Positions 36,238 through 44,252 of a stretch of DNA of 64,000 nt are shown in pieces (within the stretch, counting starts at the first letter, position 1; each line of letters begins with the position of its first letter). This stretch comes from Spirosoma pollinicola (GTDB lineage Bacteria; Bacteroidota; Bacteroidia; Cytophagales; Spirosomataceae): assembly GCF_002831565.1 (NCBI RefSeq), contig NZ_CP025096.1:7183014-7247013 (forward strand), in the 5' to 3' direction. Position numbers and translations under genes: made by a program. The notes beneath the pieces are model-generated. The model made no database searches, was not told the DNA's origin, and was given only the letters and a program-made list of their open reading frames with translations.

Positions 36238-37332
36238 ATGAAACTCAGCCATTTACTCATGATCGTCGCCCTGCTGTTGGGCAATTTCTCGCTTCACGCC
36301 CAGTCCCTGAACCCAGAGGCCGTGGCCTTCGTGAAAACCTACCAGGATGCCTACAACAAAGGCGACCGCACCACCCTGATGACCCTGTTCAGCGATAGCG
36401 TTGGCCGGGTCAACCGCGACGGCAGTGTTAAAATGCTGCCCAAATCGTACTGGAACGACGATTACGTTCGCGATTTCGGCGAAACGGTAGGTACCTATCA
36501 GGACTTCACCGTGAAAAGCACCAGAGCCCTGCCCGGTGGGAAAATGGCTATCGCCAGTACGTTCACGGGCTACGATTTTGACCGAAAAACAAACGCCAAA
36601 GTACAGCCCGCACCGGGTTCGATGGACCTGATTATTGGTAAGGAAGGCGGTCAATGGAAAATACAGCAGGAAAAGCTGCTATTGGGTATTTCGAGCCTCG
36701 CCGATGAGATGACCGAGGTGGTAAAGAAATTTCAGGATGCCTACAACCGCGAAGACCTCACCACGCTCAAAACCCTGATGACCAGCGGCATCGTCAGGAC
36801 CGCACCCGATGGCACGACCAAAACCGGACTCGATACCGAGGTTGCCGGTCTGACCAAAGCCTTTGCCGATTCGGATGTGAATACGGTTATCAGCATCTCG
36901 AACGGCATACCGCAGTTTGATGGCAGCGTCATCCTGACGGGCATCTTTCGTCAGACTGGCCGTACAACCAAAGGCCAGTCCATTCACTACGACGGAGCCT
37001 ACAGCAACCGGGTGGTCAAGGAAAACGGGCAGTGGAAACTCAGCGAGATAAAGACGATGCCCGTCGTTAAAACCATCACCTACCACAAGGTAGCCGACTA
37101 TGCCGCCTGGAAGAAGGGGTTCAACACCTTCGCCAACGAACGGCGGTTTGCGGGCGAACTGAGCGCCGAAGTCAGTACGTTGCAGGACGACCCCAACATG
37201 GTATGCATCATTGCCGAGTGGGCCTCGGCTGAAGCGGCTCAGGCTTTTTTTGCCCGCCCTGACCTGGCCGCCACCATGCAGAAAGATGGCGTTCAGGGCA
37301 AGCCAACCGTCATGGTTCTGAGCAAAAAATAA
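36238..37332 (+). CDS. Exported tandem NTF2-like protein with C-terminal ABM-like domain
   Basis: The 364-residue protein (ATG 36238; upstream extension to 36196 not supported) has a signal peptide ending SLHAQS. Two NTF2-like repeats follow, beginning FVKTYQDAYNKGDRTTLMTLF and VVKKFQDAYNREDLTTLKTL. The last 90 residues (TYHKVADYAAWKKGFNTF, EWASAEAAQAFFARPDLAAT) read like a dimeric alpha/beta-barrel of the antibiotic-biosynthesis-monooxygenase type. No lipobox is present, so it is periplasmic or secreted. The fusion of these two ligand-binding folds is notable. Confidence 0.8.
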   Translation: MKLSHLLMIVALLLGNFSLHAQSLNPEAVAFVKTYQDAYNKGDRTTLMTLFSDSVGRVNRDGSVKMLPKSYWNDDYVRDFGETVGTYQDFTVKSTRALPGGKMAIASTFTGYDFDRKTNAKVQPAPGSMDLIIGKEGGQWKIQQEKLLLGISSLADEMTEVVKKFQDAYNREDLTTLKTLMTSGIVRTAPDGTTKTGLDTEVAGLTKAFADSDVNTVISISNGIPQFDGSVILTGIFRQTGRTTKGQSIHYDGAYSNRVVKENGQWKLSEIKTMPVVKTITYHKVADYAAWKKGFNTFANERRFAGELSAEVSTLQDDPNMVCIIAEWASAEAAQAFFARPDLAATMQKDGVQGKPTVMVLSKK

Positions 37333-37426
37333 GTTGCGGCCTTTCCGTCTGTGTACATATCTGCCGGGTGGCGCGGGTTGCCCGGCGGGTCACAAGTTCA
37401 AATCAATTCAAATCTCTCTATCACCA

Positions 37427-37939
37427 ATGAAAACCAATCTATTTACCCTGATTCTGGCCGTTGTTGCCCTTACGTCTGTCTGCGTTACCGGTTGCAACGC
37501 CCCCGCTAAAAAAGAGGAAGCTGCGACTGAACAGGCAGCTGCTAAACCCGACATGGCCGCGCTGAAAGCAGAGATTCAGGCCATTGAAACCCAATGGGCC
37601 AAGGCGACAACTGCAAAGGATATCGCTACGGTCATGTCGTTCTATGCGGATGATGCCGTGGAAATGAATGACGATGAACCGATGGTGGTTGGTAAAGCCG
37701 CCATTCAACAGTCATTGCTTAAAAGTATGGAAGCGCGCAAGGCAGGCACTACCGTTTCCTTTGAGACGATGGACGTGTACGGCGATGGCAACGTAGTGAC
37801 CGAAGTCGGAAAGACGACGACCACCGATGCGGCTGGCAAGATTGTGAGCACCGGCAAATACGTGGGCATTTTTGAAAAGCGCGACGGAAAATTCATCTGC
37901 ATCCGCGATATCAACAACGAGGATCAGAAGGGTAAGTGA
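37427..37939 (+). CDS. NTF2/DUF4440-like lipoprotein, paralogue A
   Basis: The 170-residue protein (ATG 37427 chosen because it begins the lipoprotein signal; the frame is open from 37334) has lipobox SVCVTGC, then NAPAKKEEA. The NTF2-like domain carries IETQWAKATTAKDIATVMS, FYADDAVEMNDDEP and a final KFICIRDINNEDQ. It is closely related along its whole length to the gene at 43713, with identical blocks such as STGKYVGIFEKRDGKFICIR. Role unknown. Confidence 0.85.
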   Translation: MKTNLFTLILAVVALTSVCVTGCNAPAKKEEAATEQAAAKPDMAALKAEIQAIETQWAKATTAKDIATVMSFYADDAVEMNDDEPMVVGKAAIQQSLLKSMEARKAGTTVSFETMDVYGDGNVVTEVGKTTTTDAAGKIVSTGKYVGIFEKRDGKFICIRDINNEDQKGK

Positions 37940-38053
37940 GAAGCGCCAGACTATTAAAACTCCTGACAAACAGATAGTTAATCATGGGACTGGTCCAAGG
38001 AAACCGGCCCTGCCCGGTCAGCTCAACGACATTGAAACGGTTTAATCACAACT

Positions 38054-39037
38054 ATGGACAATCAACCAAACATCCCCCGTCGAAGCTGGCTCCGCTTAAG
38101 CGTTGGCCTTGCTGCCGGCACGGTCGGCACGGCGTTTACGCTCACCGATGCCGACAAAGACCGTTGCGCTGTTACGCCCCGTCAGGAACTTGGGCCATTC
38201 CCAACCATGCAGTTCCGTTCGCAGGCCGACCATGACGTTGACCTCACGCAGCTAACCGGGCAGGCAGGCATCGCTACGGGTGAGGTCATCATCGTGAAAG
38301 GTAAAATACTCGACACCACTTGCCAGCCAATTGTCGGGGCTATTGTTGAGATTTGGCAGGCTAATCACCACGGCAAATACCGCCACGAGTATGGTGACTC
38401 CGGAAAGTCGGACCCCAACTTTCAGGGCTGGGCGCAGGCAGTTACCAATGCAAACGGAGAATACCAGTTCAAAACGATACTGCCGGGACTGTATGGTCAT
38501 CGGGCGCGGCATATCCACTATAAAGTGGCCAAACGCGGCTACCACGAACTGGTTACGCAACTTTACTTCGATGGCGAGGAACGTAACAGGACCGACGAGA
38601 TTCTGAACTCATTTACCCACGAAGAACAGATGCGGCTGACGGGTAAATTAGACAAAACTACCCCAACGCCAACCATCGAGTTTACGATCAACCTCGACAA
38701 GGTGCAGGTGGGCGCGTTGCCCGCGAAGGTCCTGACCGACTACACCGGCGAGTATGTATTGCAGGTGAAAGGCACAGACTACGAGCAGCTTCTCAATAAG
38801 TTTCTGGGCGGACCCTACGACAAGGTTACCATGCAGGTGGAGCAACAGGATGGTCTGCTTTATCTGACTACCACCAAGGCTCCTAAAGCCGAACTGTTCT
38901 GGAAAGCCAAAGATCAGTTCGATGCGGCTTCATTTTACGACACGGTACTGACGTTTGGCCGCAATGCCGCCGGGAAGGTAGTGTCAGCCACGTTTCGGGC
39001 GCGGGATGGACAAGAGTTGCATGGCACACGAGTGTAG
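38054..39037 (+). CDS. Exported intradiol ring-cleavage dioxygenase-like protein
   Basis: The 327-residue protein has a twin-arginine-type signal (RRSWLRLSVGLAAG) and an intradiol dioxygenase domain related to protocatechuate 3,4-dioxygenase. The four expected Fe(III) ligands are recognisable: Y in GKYRHE, Y in GLYGH and the two H of RHIHYKV. These enzymes open catechol-type rings. About 100 C-terminal residues (TDYTGEYVLQVKG onward) form a DUF3471-like beta domain. The export signal suggests action in the periplasm. Confidence 0.82.
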   Translation: MDNQPNIPRRSWLRLSVGLAAGTVGTAFTLTDADKDRCAVTPRQELGPFPTMQFRSQADHDVDLTQLTGQAGIATGEVIIVKGKILDTTCQPIVGAIVEIWQANHHGKYRHEYGDSGKSDPNFQGWAQAVTNANGEYQFKTILPGLYGHRARHIHYKVAKRGYHELVTQLYFDGEERNRTDEILNSFTHEEQMRLTGKLDKTTPTPTIEFTINLDKVQVGALPAKVLTDYTGEYVLQVKGTDYEQLLNKFLGGPYDKVTMQVEQQDGLLYLTTTKAPKAELFWKAKDQFDAASFYDTVLTFGRNAAGKVVSATFRARDGQELHGTRV

Positions 39038-39052
39038 AAAAACGCCCAAACC

Positions 39053-39544
39053 ATGCTTACCCAGAAACCAATCCACTTTGTCTGGCTGGTCGGTACGTTC
39101 ATTGGCTTGGCACTCGTACGTTGCAACGCGCCCGCTCCGTCCAGTGATACACACAGCCGTACCGACATGGTGGTCGCCAAAAAAATTATTCAGGACAAAA
39201 CTAGCCGGTTCACCAACGCACACATCACCGGCGATACGGCCTTTCTGAATAACATCTTCACGACGGATGCCCGAATTTTTGCGCCTGGTTCGGCTGTGGT
39301 AACCGGGCGACGCTCGATTGAAGCCATCAACGCAGAATACGTCAGTTACGGTATCAGTGAGTTTCGCGAAGAGATAACGGCCCTGTACGGCAGCGGGGAC
39401 TATCTGATTAGTGAAGGCCCGTATTTGATGCGCTACGGCAAAGACAACACCACCGAAAAAGGGAACTACCTGAACGTTTGGAAGCAAGAAAACGGCGACT
39501 GGAAACTCTACGCCAACATCTGGAACACAAGCGCGCCACAGTAA
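39053..39544 (+). CDS. NTF2/DUF4440-like exported protein
   Basis: The 163-residue protein has a signal segment ending LALVRC followed by NAPAPSS, so C24 may be lipidated although Arg at -1 is unusual for a lipobox. The NTF2-like domain shows FTNAHITGDTAFLNNIF, FAPGSAVVTG and the C-terminal VWKQENGDWKLYANIW. It starts 15 bases after the dioxygenase stop and is probably co-translated. It is another member of the local NAPA-leader group. Confidence 0.8.
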   Translation: MLTQKPIHFVWLVGTFIGLALVRCNAPAPSSDTHSRTDMVVAKKIIQDKTSRFTNAHITGDTAFLNNIFTTDARIFAPGSAVVTGRRSIEAINAEYVSYGISEFREEITALYGSGDYLISEGPYLMRYGKDNTTEKGNYLNVWKQENGDWKLYANIWNTSAPQ

Positions 39545-39584
39545 GGCGGATTTTTAACGTGAACCCCATGCGCAAAACAGAACA

Positions 39585-39665
39585 ATGAAACCATAAACCT
39601 ACCCGGTCCTGCTTGTTGCCTTTCTGCTTTTTTTAGGTAGCTGTAGAGCGGGTATAAACCAATAA
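39585..39665 (+). pseudogene. Dead lipoprotein-leader remnant
   Basis: ATG-AAA-CCA is followed by a TAA and then, in frame, TYPVLLVAFLLFLGSCRAGI, a complete hydrophobic lipoprotein signal with lipobox GSC, ended by TAA at 39663-39665. No mature domain remains. This is most simply a decayed member of the neighbouring lipoprotein array. Confidence 0.5.
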
Positions 39666-39696
39666 CCTCACAGCCTTTTCTCTATTCGATAGACCC

Positions 39697-40191
39697 ATGA
39701 AAATCAACCAATTTATTCCTGCTTTTGCCGCCCTGATCCTGTTTACCGTCGGTTGCAATACCGCCCCCCAAAAAGCAGATGAGAAACCAGCGGCTCAATC
39801 CGATGCACCGGAGTATTTTATGTTACGGCCCGAAGTCGAAAAAGCGTATGGCTATTCCCATGCCGTTCGGATCGGCAATGAACTGAAAATATCGGGTGCG
39901 GTCAGTATGGACGAGAAAGGAAACCTGACGGCCAAAGGTGATCTGGGGCAACAAATGAAAAATTGCTACGCCGATCTGGACAAAATTCTGAAGCACTATG
40001 GCTACACCTGGGACGACGTTGTGGTGGAGAATATTCTGACCACGAACATGCCCGAATTTGTGGAACAGTCGGCTTACCGAAATACGATCTACAAAAAGCA
40101 GTTTCCGACCGGGTCGTGGTTTGGCGTAAAGGAATTAGCACTGCCCGGCCAGTTAATTGAGATTGAGTTAGAAGCCTATAAAGTGCGCTAA
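39697..40191 (+). CDS. RidA-fold (YjgF/UK114) lipoprotein
   Basis: The 164-residue protein has a lipoprotein signal ending ILFTVGC, then NTAPQ. Residues of about 45-164 are a RidA/YjgF domain: YSHAVRIGNELKISGAV, DLGQQMKNCYADLDKIL and a typical final IEIELEAY. RidA proteins are normally cytosolic enamine/imine deaminases using an arginine in an FPxRS context. Here the matching site is FPTGSW, lacking that arginine, so deaminase activity is not expected. An envelope-anchored RidA is uncommon. Confidence 0.83.
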   Translation: MKINQFIPAFAALILFTVGCNTAPQKADEKPAAQSDAPEYFMLRPEVEKAYGYSHAVRIGNELKISGAVSMDEKGNLTAKGDLGQQMKNCYADLDKILKHYGYTWDDVVVENILTTNMPEFVEQSAYRNTIYKKQFPTGSWFGVKELALPGQLIEIELEAYKVR

Positions 40192-40299
40192 TTCAATGAA
40201 TCGGATTCAATGATGAGCCTCGTCATTTTTACAGATTTTTGCTTGAGGCTATCCCAAATCTCCCATGACACATAGACGAGTTTTAGCCGCTATACCGAA

Positions 40300-41544
40300 A
40301 TGACCTTTCCGCTCCCTTATACATCGGCAACCGCAGGCTCTCTGAATCCAGCGCCTTCAGTACTCAAAAGCCGCATCGACTCCATCGACGTACTGCGGGG
40401 CCTGATTATGGTCATTATGGCGCTGGATCATACGCGCGATTTCTTTCACGCCCAGGCCAATACCAACGACCCGCTCAATCTCGATACCACCACGCCGGTC
40501 CTGTTCGCCACCCGCTGGATTACCCACTTCTGCGCCCCTACGTTTGCTTTGCTATCCGGTACGTCCATCTACCTGCAGGGTTTACGAAAATCGCGCAGCG
40601 AGTTGAGTCTGTTCCTGCTGAAACGGGGTCTATGGCTCATTGCAGCCGAGGTACTCCTGATTGTGCCAGTGGATACATTTACCCTGTTTAATACCATCAC
40701 GCTGGTCGTTTTCTGGTCGCTGGGCATTAGCATGGTGTTTATGGCCGGGCTGACGTGGCTGCCGTTCCGAGTCATCCTGAGCATTGGGTTAGCGATCGTT
40801 TTAGGCCATAATCTGCTGGATGCAGTGGAACAGGCACCGGGATTTACGTCGGGTTTTTGGTGGGCGCTGTTTCATGGTGGCGGTCACCGTGTGTTTGAGT
40901 ATGCGCCTGGTCGGGCCATTGTGGTACTGTACCCATTTCTTCCCTGGTTGGGGCTAATGATGCTGGGCTACTGCCTGGGCCGTTTGTTTGAGCCAGCGGG
41001 TGCCGCCAGGAAGCGTCAACGGTGGCTATTTTATCTCGGTGCCGGAGCCATTGGGTTATTTGTGGGGCTGCGTTTGCTGAATGAATACGGCGACCCCTTC
41101 CCATGGAGCGTCCAGAAAGACGGCCTCACCACGTTGTTCTCGTTCCTGAAGGTGCATAAATACCCACCATCGCTGCTGTATATGTGTATTACAGTAGGGC
41201 CGGGACTGCTGGGACTGGCGTTGCTGGAGAACGTACATAATCGCGTTATGGGCGTGCTGCGTACCTACGGACGAACGGCCTTTTTTTATTACACGCTCCA
41301 TTTTTTTGTGCTGCATACCCTGCGCATGATTGTCTTTTTTGCCGCTGGCCACACCATGACAGAGGCCGATAAAGCGCTGCAAACCATACCGATGCGGTTT
41401 GTACTACCCGGCGAGGGAGGCTACAACCTTGGGGTGGTTTACCTCATCTGGATAGCGGTTGTCGCATCCTTGTATCCCCTGTGTCGCTGGTTTGACGACT
41501 ACAAGACAACGCATAAAGAGCAGTGGTGGCTGAGCTATCTATGA
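40300..41544 (+). CDS. DUF1624-type membrane protein (heparan acetyltransferase-like)
   Basis: The 414-residue protein has about 10 membrane segments and the family N-terminal motif SRIDSIDVLRGLIMVIMALDHTRD, in which the HTRD histidine/aspartate is conserved; FALLSGTSIYL follows. Related proteins include heparan-alpha-glucosaminide N-acetyltransferase, which acetylates sugars across a membrane, but bacterial substrates are mostly unknown. It is separated from the RidA gene by 108 bases. Confidence 0.8.
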   Translation: MTFPLPYTSATAGSLNPAPSVLKSRIDSIDVLRGLIMVIMALDHTRDFFHAQANTNDPLNLDTTTPVLFATRWITHFCAPTFALLSGTSIYLQGLRKSRSELSLFLLKRGLWLIAAEVLLIVPVDTFTLFNTITLVVFWSLGISMVFMAGLTWLPFRVILSIGLAIVLGHNLLDAVEQAPGFTSGFWWALFHGGGHRVFEYAPGRAIVVLYPFLPWLGLMMLGYCLGRLFEPAGAARKRQRWLFYLGAGAIGLFVGLRLLNEYGDPFPWSVQKDGLTTLFSFLKVHKYPPSLLYMCITVGPGLLGLALLENVHNRVMGVLRTYGRTAFFYYTLHFFVLHTLRMIVFFAAGHTMTEADKALQTIPMRFVLPGEGGYNLGVVYLIWIAVVASLYPLCRWFDDYKTTHKEQWWLSYL

Positions 41545-41670
41545 TCAATCAATTCGGAATGAAACACCTCATAGTTGAAGGCAGCAATCGGCGAGTTAGC
41601 GGCAAGGTTGCCACAGAAAGTAAACAATGAGGCTGTTTAAACTATCGTAAACCCTTGAATAATGAATGCT

Positions 41671-41793
41671 TTTTTTGTCATCCCGACCGGTCCGCCGGTG
41701 CGGCAGGAGGGATCTTCGGTAGGCGGCCTATATTTTCACTCCTACCGAAGATCCCTCCTGCCGCACCGGCGGACCGGTCGGGATGACAAAAAA
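41671..41793. repeat. Perfect inverted repeat, 53-bp arms
   Basis: Arms 41671-41723 and 41741-41793 are perfect complements around a 17-base loop. The outer part reads TTTTTTGTCATCCCGACCGG and the inner part GGAGGGATCTTCGGTAGG. The outer end resembles that of the repeat at 58079-58170 (TTTTTGTCAT...GAC...ATCTT). It can form a very stable hairpin and creates a false N-terminal extension of the GNAT gene. Confidence 0.95.
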
Positions 41794-41841
41794 GCTTCAA
41801 AACAAAAATTTAAACAGGTTCAATCAATACCTAGTCAGGCA

Positions 41842-42378
41842 ATGAACACAAGTGAAAAAGTAAACACAAGAACTGTTGTCATTCCTGACGACGTAGAAGC
41901 CGTTAAAAAATTATGGTTCGACTATTTAGTTTGGGGTAACGACAAGATGCAGGAACTCTATGGCGTCCATCCTCATAACCCCGAAGAAGCTGTTGAACAG
42001 GACATCCAACAGATTGAGAAGTTTCAACCACCTTACGGACAGCTAATCCTTGCTATTTATGAAGGTAAAGTATGTGGGCTTGGAAGCCTAAAACGTATCA
42101 ACTCCGATATCGGTGAAATAAAACGGATGTTCGTTGATCCAGCCAGTAGACGAATTGGGGCTGGACGAGCAATCCTTGACCGACTTTTACTTGAAGCGAA
42201 AAAAGTCGGTTATAAAAAAATTCGGCTCGACAGTCCGAAGTTTATGGAAGCCGCTCATAGCTTATATAGGAGTTTTGGATTTCGTGATATTGACGCGTAT
42301 CCGGAAATGGAAATCTCCGCAGAATTTAAAGACTATCTGTTATTTATGGAATTGGATTTAACTGACGATACAAAATAA
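41842..42378 (+). CDS. GNAT-family N-acetyltransferase
   Basis: The 178-residue protein has the acetyl-CoA site EIKRMFVDPASRRIGAGRAI (R-x-x-G-x-G loop) and a C-terminal SLYRSFGFRDID block. I chose ATG 41842; the frame opens at 41662, but that part is the inverted repeat. It is cytosolic. The acceptor is unknown. The gene and the following cupin are more AT-rich than the upstream block. Confidence 0.85.
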   Translation: MNTSEKVNTRTVVIPDDVEAVKKLWFDYLVWGNDKMQELYGVHPHNPEEAVEQDIQQIEKFQPPYGQLILAIYEGKVCGLGSLKRINSDIGEIKRMFVDPASRRIGAGRAILDRLLLEAKKVGYKKIRLDSPKFMEAAHSLYRSFGFRDIDAYPEMEISAEFKDYLLFMELDLTDDTK

Positions 42379-42408
42379 ATCATATTTAAAAATGAAAATC
42401 GACTCAAT

Positions 42409-42969
42409 ATGCAAAGACGAAAATTAATTCAGTTGTTTGTTTCGATCGTACCGATTGCAACTATCACACCTTTTCTTACAAAGGCGCAAGGGAAACTCAA
42501 ATTACTAAAAGGAGGATTTAAAGTAGAAGCTGATAAAGACCGATGGAATGAGAACACGATTTTTGGAAAGGAAAAAAATATGAAGTGTAAGGTTTCAGGT
42601 AAAGACACTAACAATACTTTATATGTTGTAGAGGAAAATGACCCCGTAGATGTTGGCCCACCTTTACATATTCATCCTAATCAAGATGAAGTGTTCTTTA
42701 TTACAAAAGGAAATTACCTTGTAAAAATTGGGGATGATGTATTTAATCTTAAAAAAGGCGACACTGCGTTTGCACCAAGAAATATCCCTCATTGTTTTCT
42801 TACAATTGGCGAAGGTCCTCACCAAATGATTCTCACCTACCAACCTGCGGGTAAAATGGAAGAGTTTTTTTACAATAGAAAAAATCCAGCATATACGGAC
42901 GGAAAAACTCTTGAGCAGCAATTTAAGGAACATGACATGGAAATTGTCGGCCCTAAACTCACTAAATAA
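42409..42969 (+). CDS. Cupin-domain protein with N-terminal signal segment
   Basis: The 186-residue protein starts MQRRKLIQLFVSIVPIATIT, a basic-plus-hydrophobic export signal ending near TKAQG. A cupin domain follows: motif 1 is HIHPNQDEVFFITKG and motif 2 is GDTAFAPRNIPH, with the histidines and glutamate of a metal site present. It resembles quercetin-dioxygenase-like cupins in outline. Its clear AT bias relative to the neighbouring NTF2 genes suggests transfer. Confidence 0.82.
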   Translation: MQRRKLIQLFVSIVPIATITPFLTKAQGKLKLLKGGFKVEADKDRWNENTIFGKEKNMKCKVSGKDTNNTLYVVEENDPVDVGPPLHIHPNQDEVFFITKGNYLVKIGDDVFNLKKGDTAFAPRNIPHCFLTIGEGPHQMILTYQPAGKMEEFFYNRKNPAYTDGKTLEQQFKEHDMEIVGPKLTK

Positions 42970-43289
42970 AAACGTTGCTTGAATTCTCATTCCCAGTTTA
43001 CATCACTTTTTTCTGAAGAACAATTAAATCAATACACCCATAAAAGTTTAGGTTATCTAAGCTTAGCTGAATTGGCTCAGGAAAATATTTATGTACTGCA
43101 AATGTGAATCTGCGTTGTCCTTTAAAAAAAAGAAGACGAGAGTTGGGAATTATTCAGAGACATTTTTTAAGTCAAACTTACCTGATTCAGCATCTAAATA
43201 AATAATCACCAAGTTGAGTAAAACAAATAAGCCCAGCCTATAATGCTGGGGAGTCGATTTTAAAACAGTCAAACCATCCAATCAAATTC
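42970..43289. other. AT-rich intergenic region with a coding-like remnant
   Basis: Within this 320-base stretch an open frame of 42 codons (42979-43107) reads FTSLFSEEQLNQYTHKSLGY and continues, after a frame change, in basic residues to about 43203. It has no start codon of its own and looks like debris of a protein I cannot identify. Its AT richness matches the cupin gene, not the genes downstream. Confidence 0.35.
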
Positions 43290-43703
43290 ATGAAACAACT
43301 ACTGATTTCACTATCTGCACTTTGGCTACTGGTTAGCTTCGGCCTGTCGGCCTCTGCACAGGCTCAGCAAACGTCAACGCCCCAACTCAAAAGTATTCAC
43401 CTTTTCGACATGCCAGCCGGTGTAACGGAGGCCCAGTTGTCGGCGTTAATTGGCGAGTTGAACACGATCATTACGCGTCTGGGGTACAGTAACGCCGGAT
43501 ACACATTTTACAAAGTAGAGGAAAAAGGAGCCGACAAATACGGCTACTACTTCGAGGGAAATTGGCCAAATGCCGAAGCGTACAAGAAAATTCACGACGA
43601 CAAATCGTTTCAGGAAGCCGATAAAAAATTGGGTACAGTATACGAGAAAATAAAGGCCGTTGAACTCTATCGTCGCTTAGTGAGAGTGCCCCAAATCGTT
43701 TAA
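43290..43703 (+). CDS. Secreted small protein, probable dimeric alpha/beta-barrel fold
   Basis: The 137-residue protein has a signal peptide ending SASAQAQ. The mature part (SIHLFDMPAGVTEAQLSALI, GYYFEGNWPNAEAYKKIHDD) looks like the ferredoxin-like dimeric barrel used by ABM/Dabb-type proteins, but the assignment is by eye. It precedes the NTF2 paralogue at 43713 by 9 bases, so the two are probably co-transcribed. Confidence 0.7.
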   Translation: MKQLLISLSALWLLVSFGLSASAQAQQTSTPQLKSIHLFDMPAGVTEAQLSALIGELNTIITRLGYSNAGYTFYKVEEKGADKYGYYFEGNWPNAEAYKKIHDDKSFQEADKKLGTVYEKIKAVELYRRLVRVPQIV

Positions 43704-43712
43704 ACCAAAACT

Positions 43713-44225
43713 ATGAAAACCAATCCATTTACCCTGATCCTTGCCGTTGCTGCCATTACATCCGTCTGCGTTACCGGTTGCAACGCCCCCGCCCAAAAAG
43801 CAGACGCTACCACTGAGCAGGTAGCTGCTAAACCCGATATGGCCGTCATCAAAACGGAAATACAGGCCATCGAAACCGAATGGGCCAGCGCCACAACAGC
43901 CAAAGACATCGACAAAGTGATGGCACTCTACGCAGACGATGCCGTAGAAATGGCCGACGACGAACCCATGTGTGTGGGGAAGGCGGCTATCCGGCAGGTA
44001 CTGCTCAAAAGTATGAAAGCGCGCAAGGCCGGAACTACGGTTAACTACGAGATGATGGACGTGTATGGCGATGACAACCTGGTGACCGAAGTCGGGAAGA
44101 CAACGATTAAAGACACGGCGGGCAAGGTTGTGAGTACTGGCAAATACGTGGGTATTTTTGAAAAACGCGACGGAAAATTTATCTGCATCCGCGATATTAA
44201 CAACGAGGATCAGAAAGACAAGTGA
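43713..44225 (+). CDS. NTF2/DUF4440-like lipoprotein, paralogue B
   Basis: The 170-residue protein is the same length as the gene at 37427 and closely similar throughout: same lipobox SVCVTGC-NAPA, FYADDAVEM-type core (LYADDAVEMADDEP) and identical C-terminal FICIRDINNEDQK. The block between the two copies suggests a segmental duplication followed by insertion or divergence. It lies just upstream of the propeller sensor kinase. Confidence 0.86.
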   Translation: MKTNPFTLILAVAAITSVCVTGCNAPAQKADATTEQVAAKPDMAVIKTEIQAIETEWASATTAKDIDKVMALYADDAVEMADDEPMCVGKAAIRQVLLKSMKARKAGTTVNYEMMDVYGDDNLVTEVGKTTIKDTAGKVVSTGKYVGIFEKRDGKFICIRDINNEDQKDK

Positions 44226-44252
44226 AGTAGCTTGGGCTAACAAAAGGTCAAC

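Noticed and set aside
41662..41841. 60-residue N-terminal extension of the GNAT protein
   Set aside because: It is translation of the perfect inverted repeat and is absent from GNAT family proteins; ATG 41842 fits better.
35068..44225. A CRISPR array or tandem-repeat locus suggested by recurring leader sequences
   Set aside because: The repeats are protein-coding signal sequences at gene starts, not short regularly spaced repeats with spacers.
43677..44243. 188-codon minus-strand open frame over the NTF2 paralogue B
   Set aside because: A similar antisense frame appears over paralogue A because the genes are paralogous; it is a shadow of conserved coding sequence.
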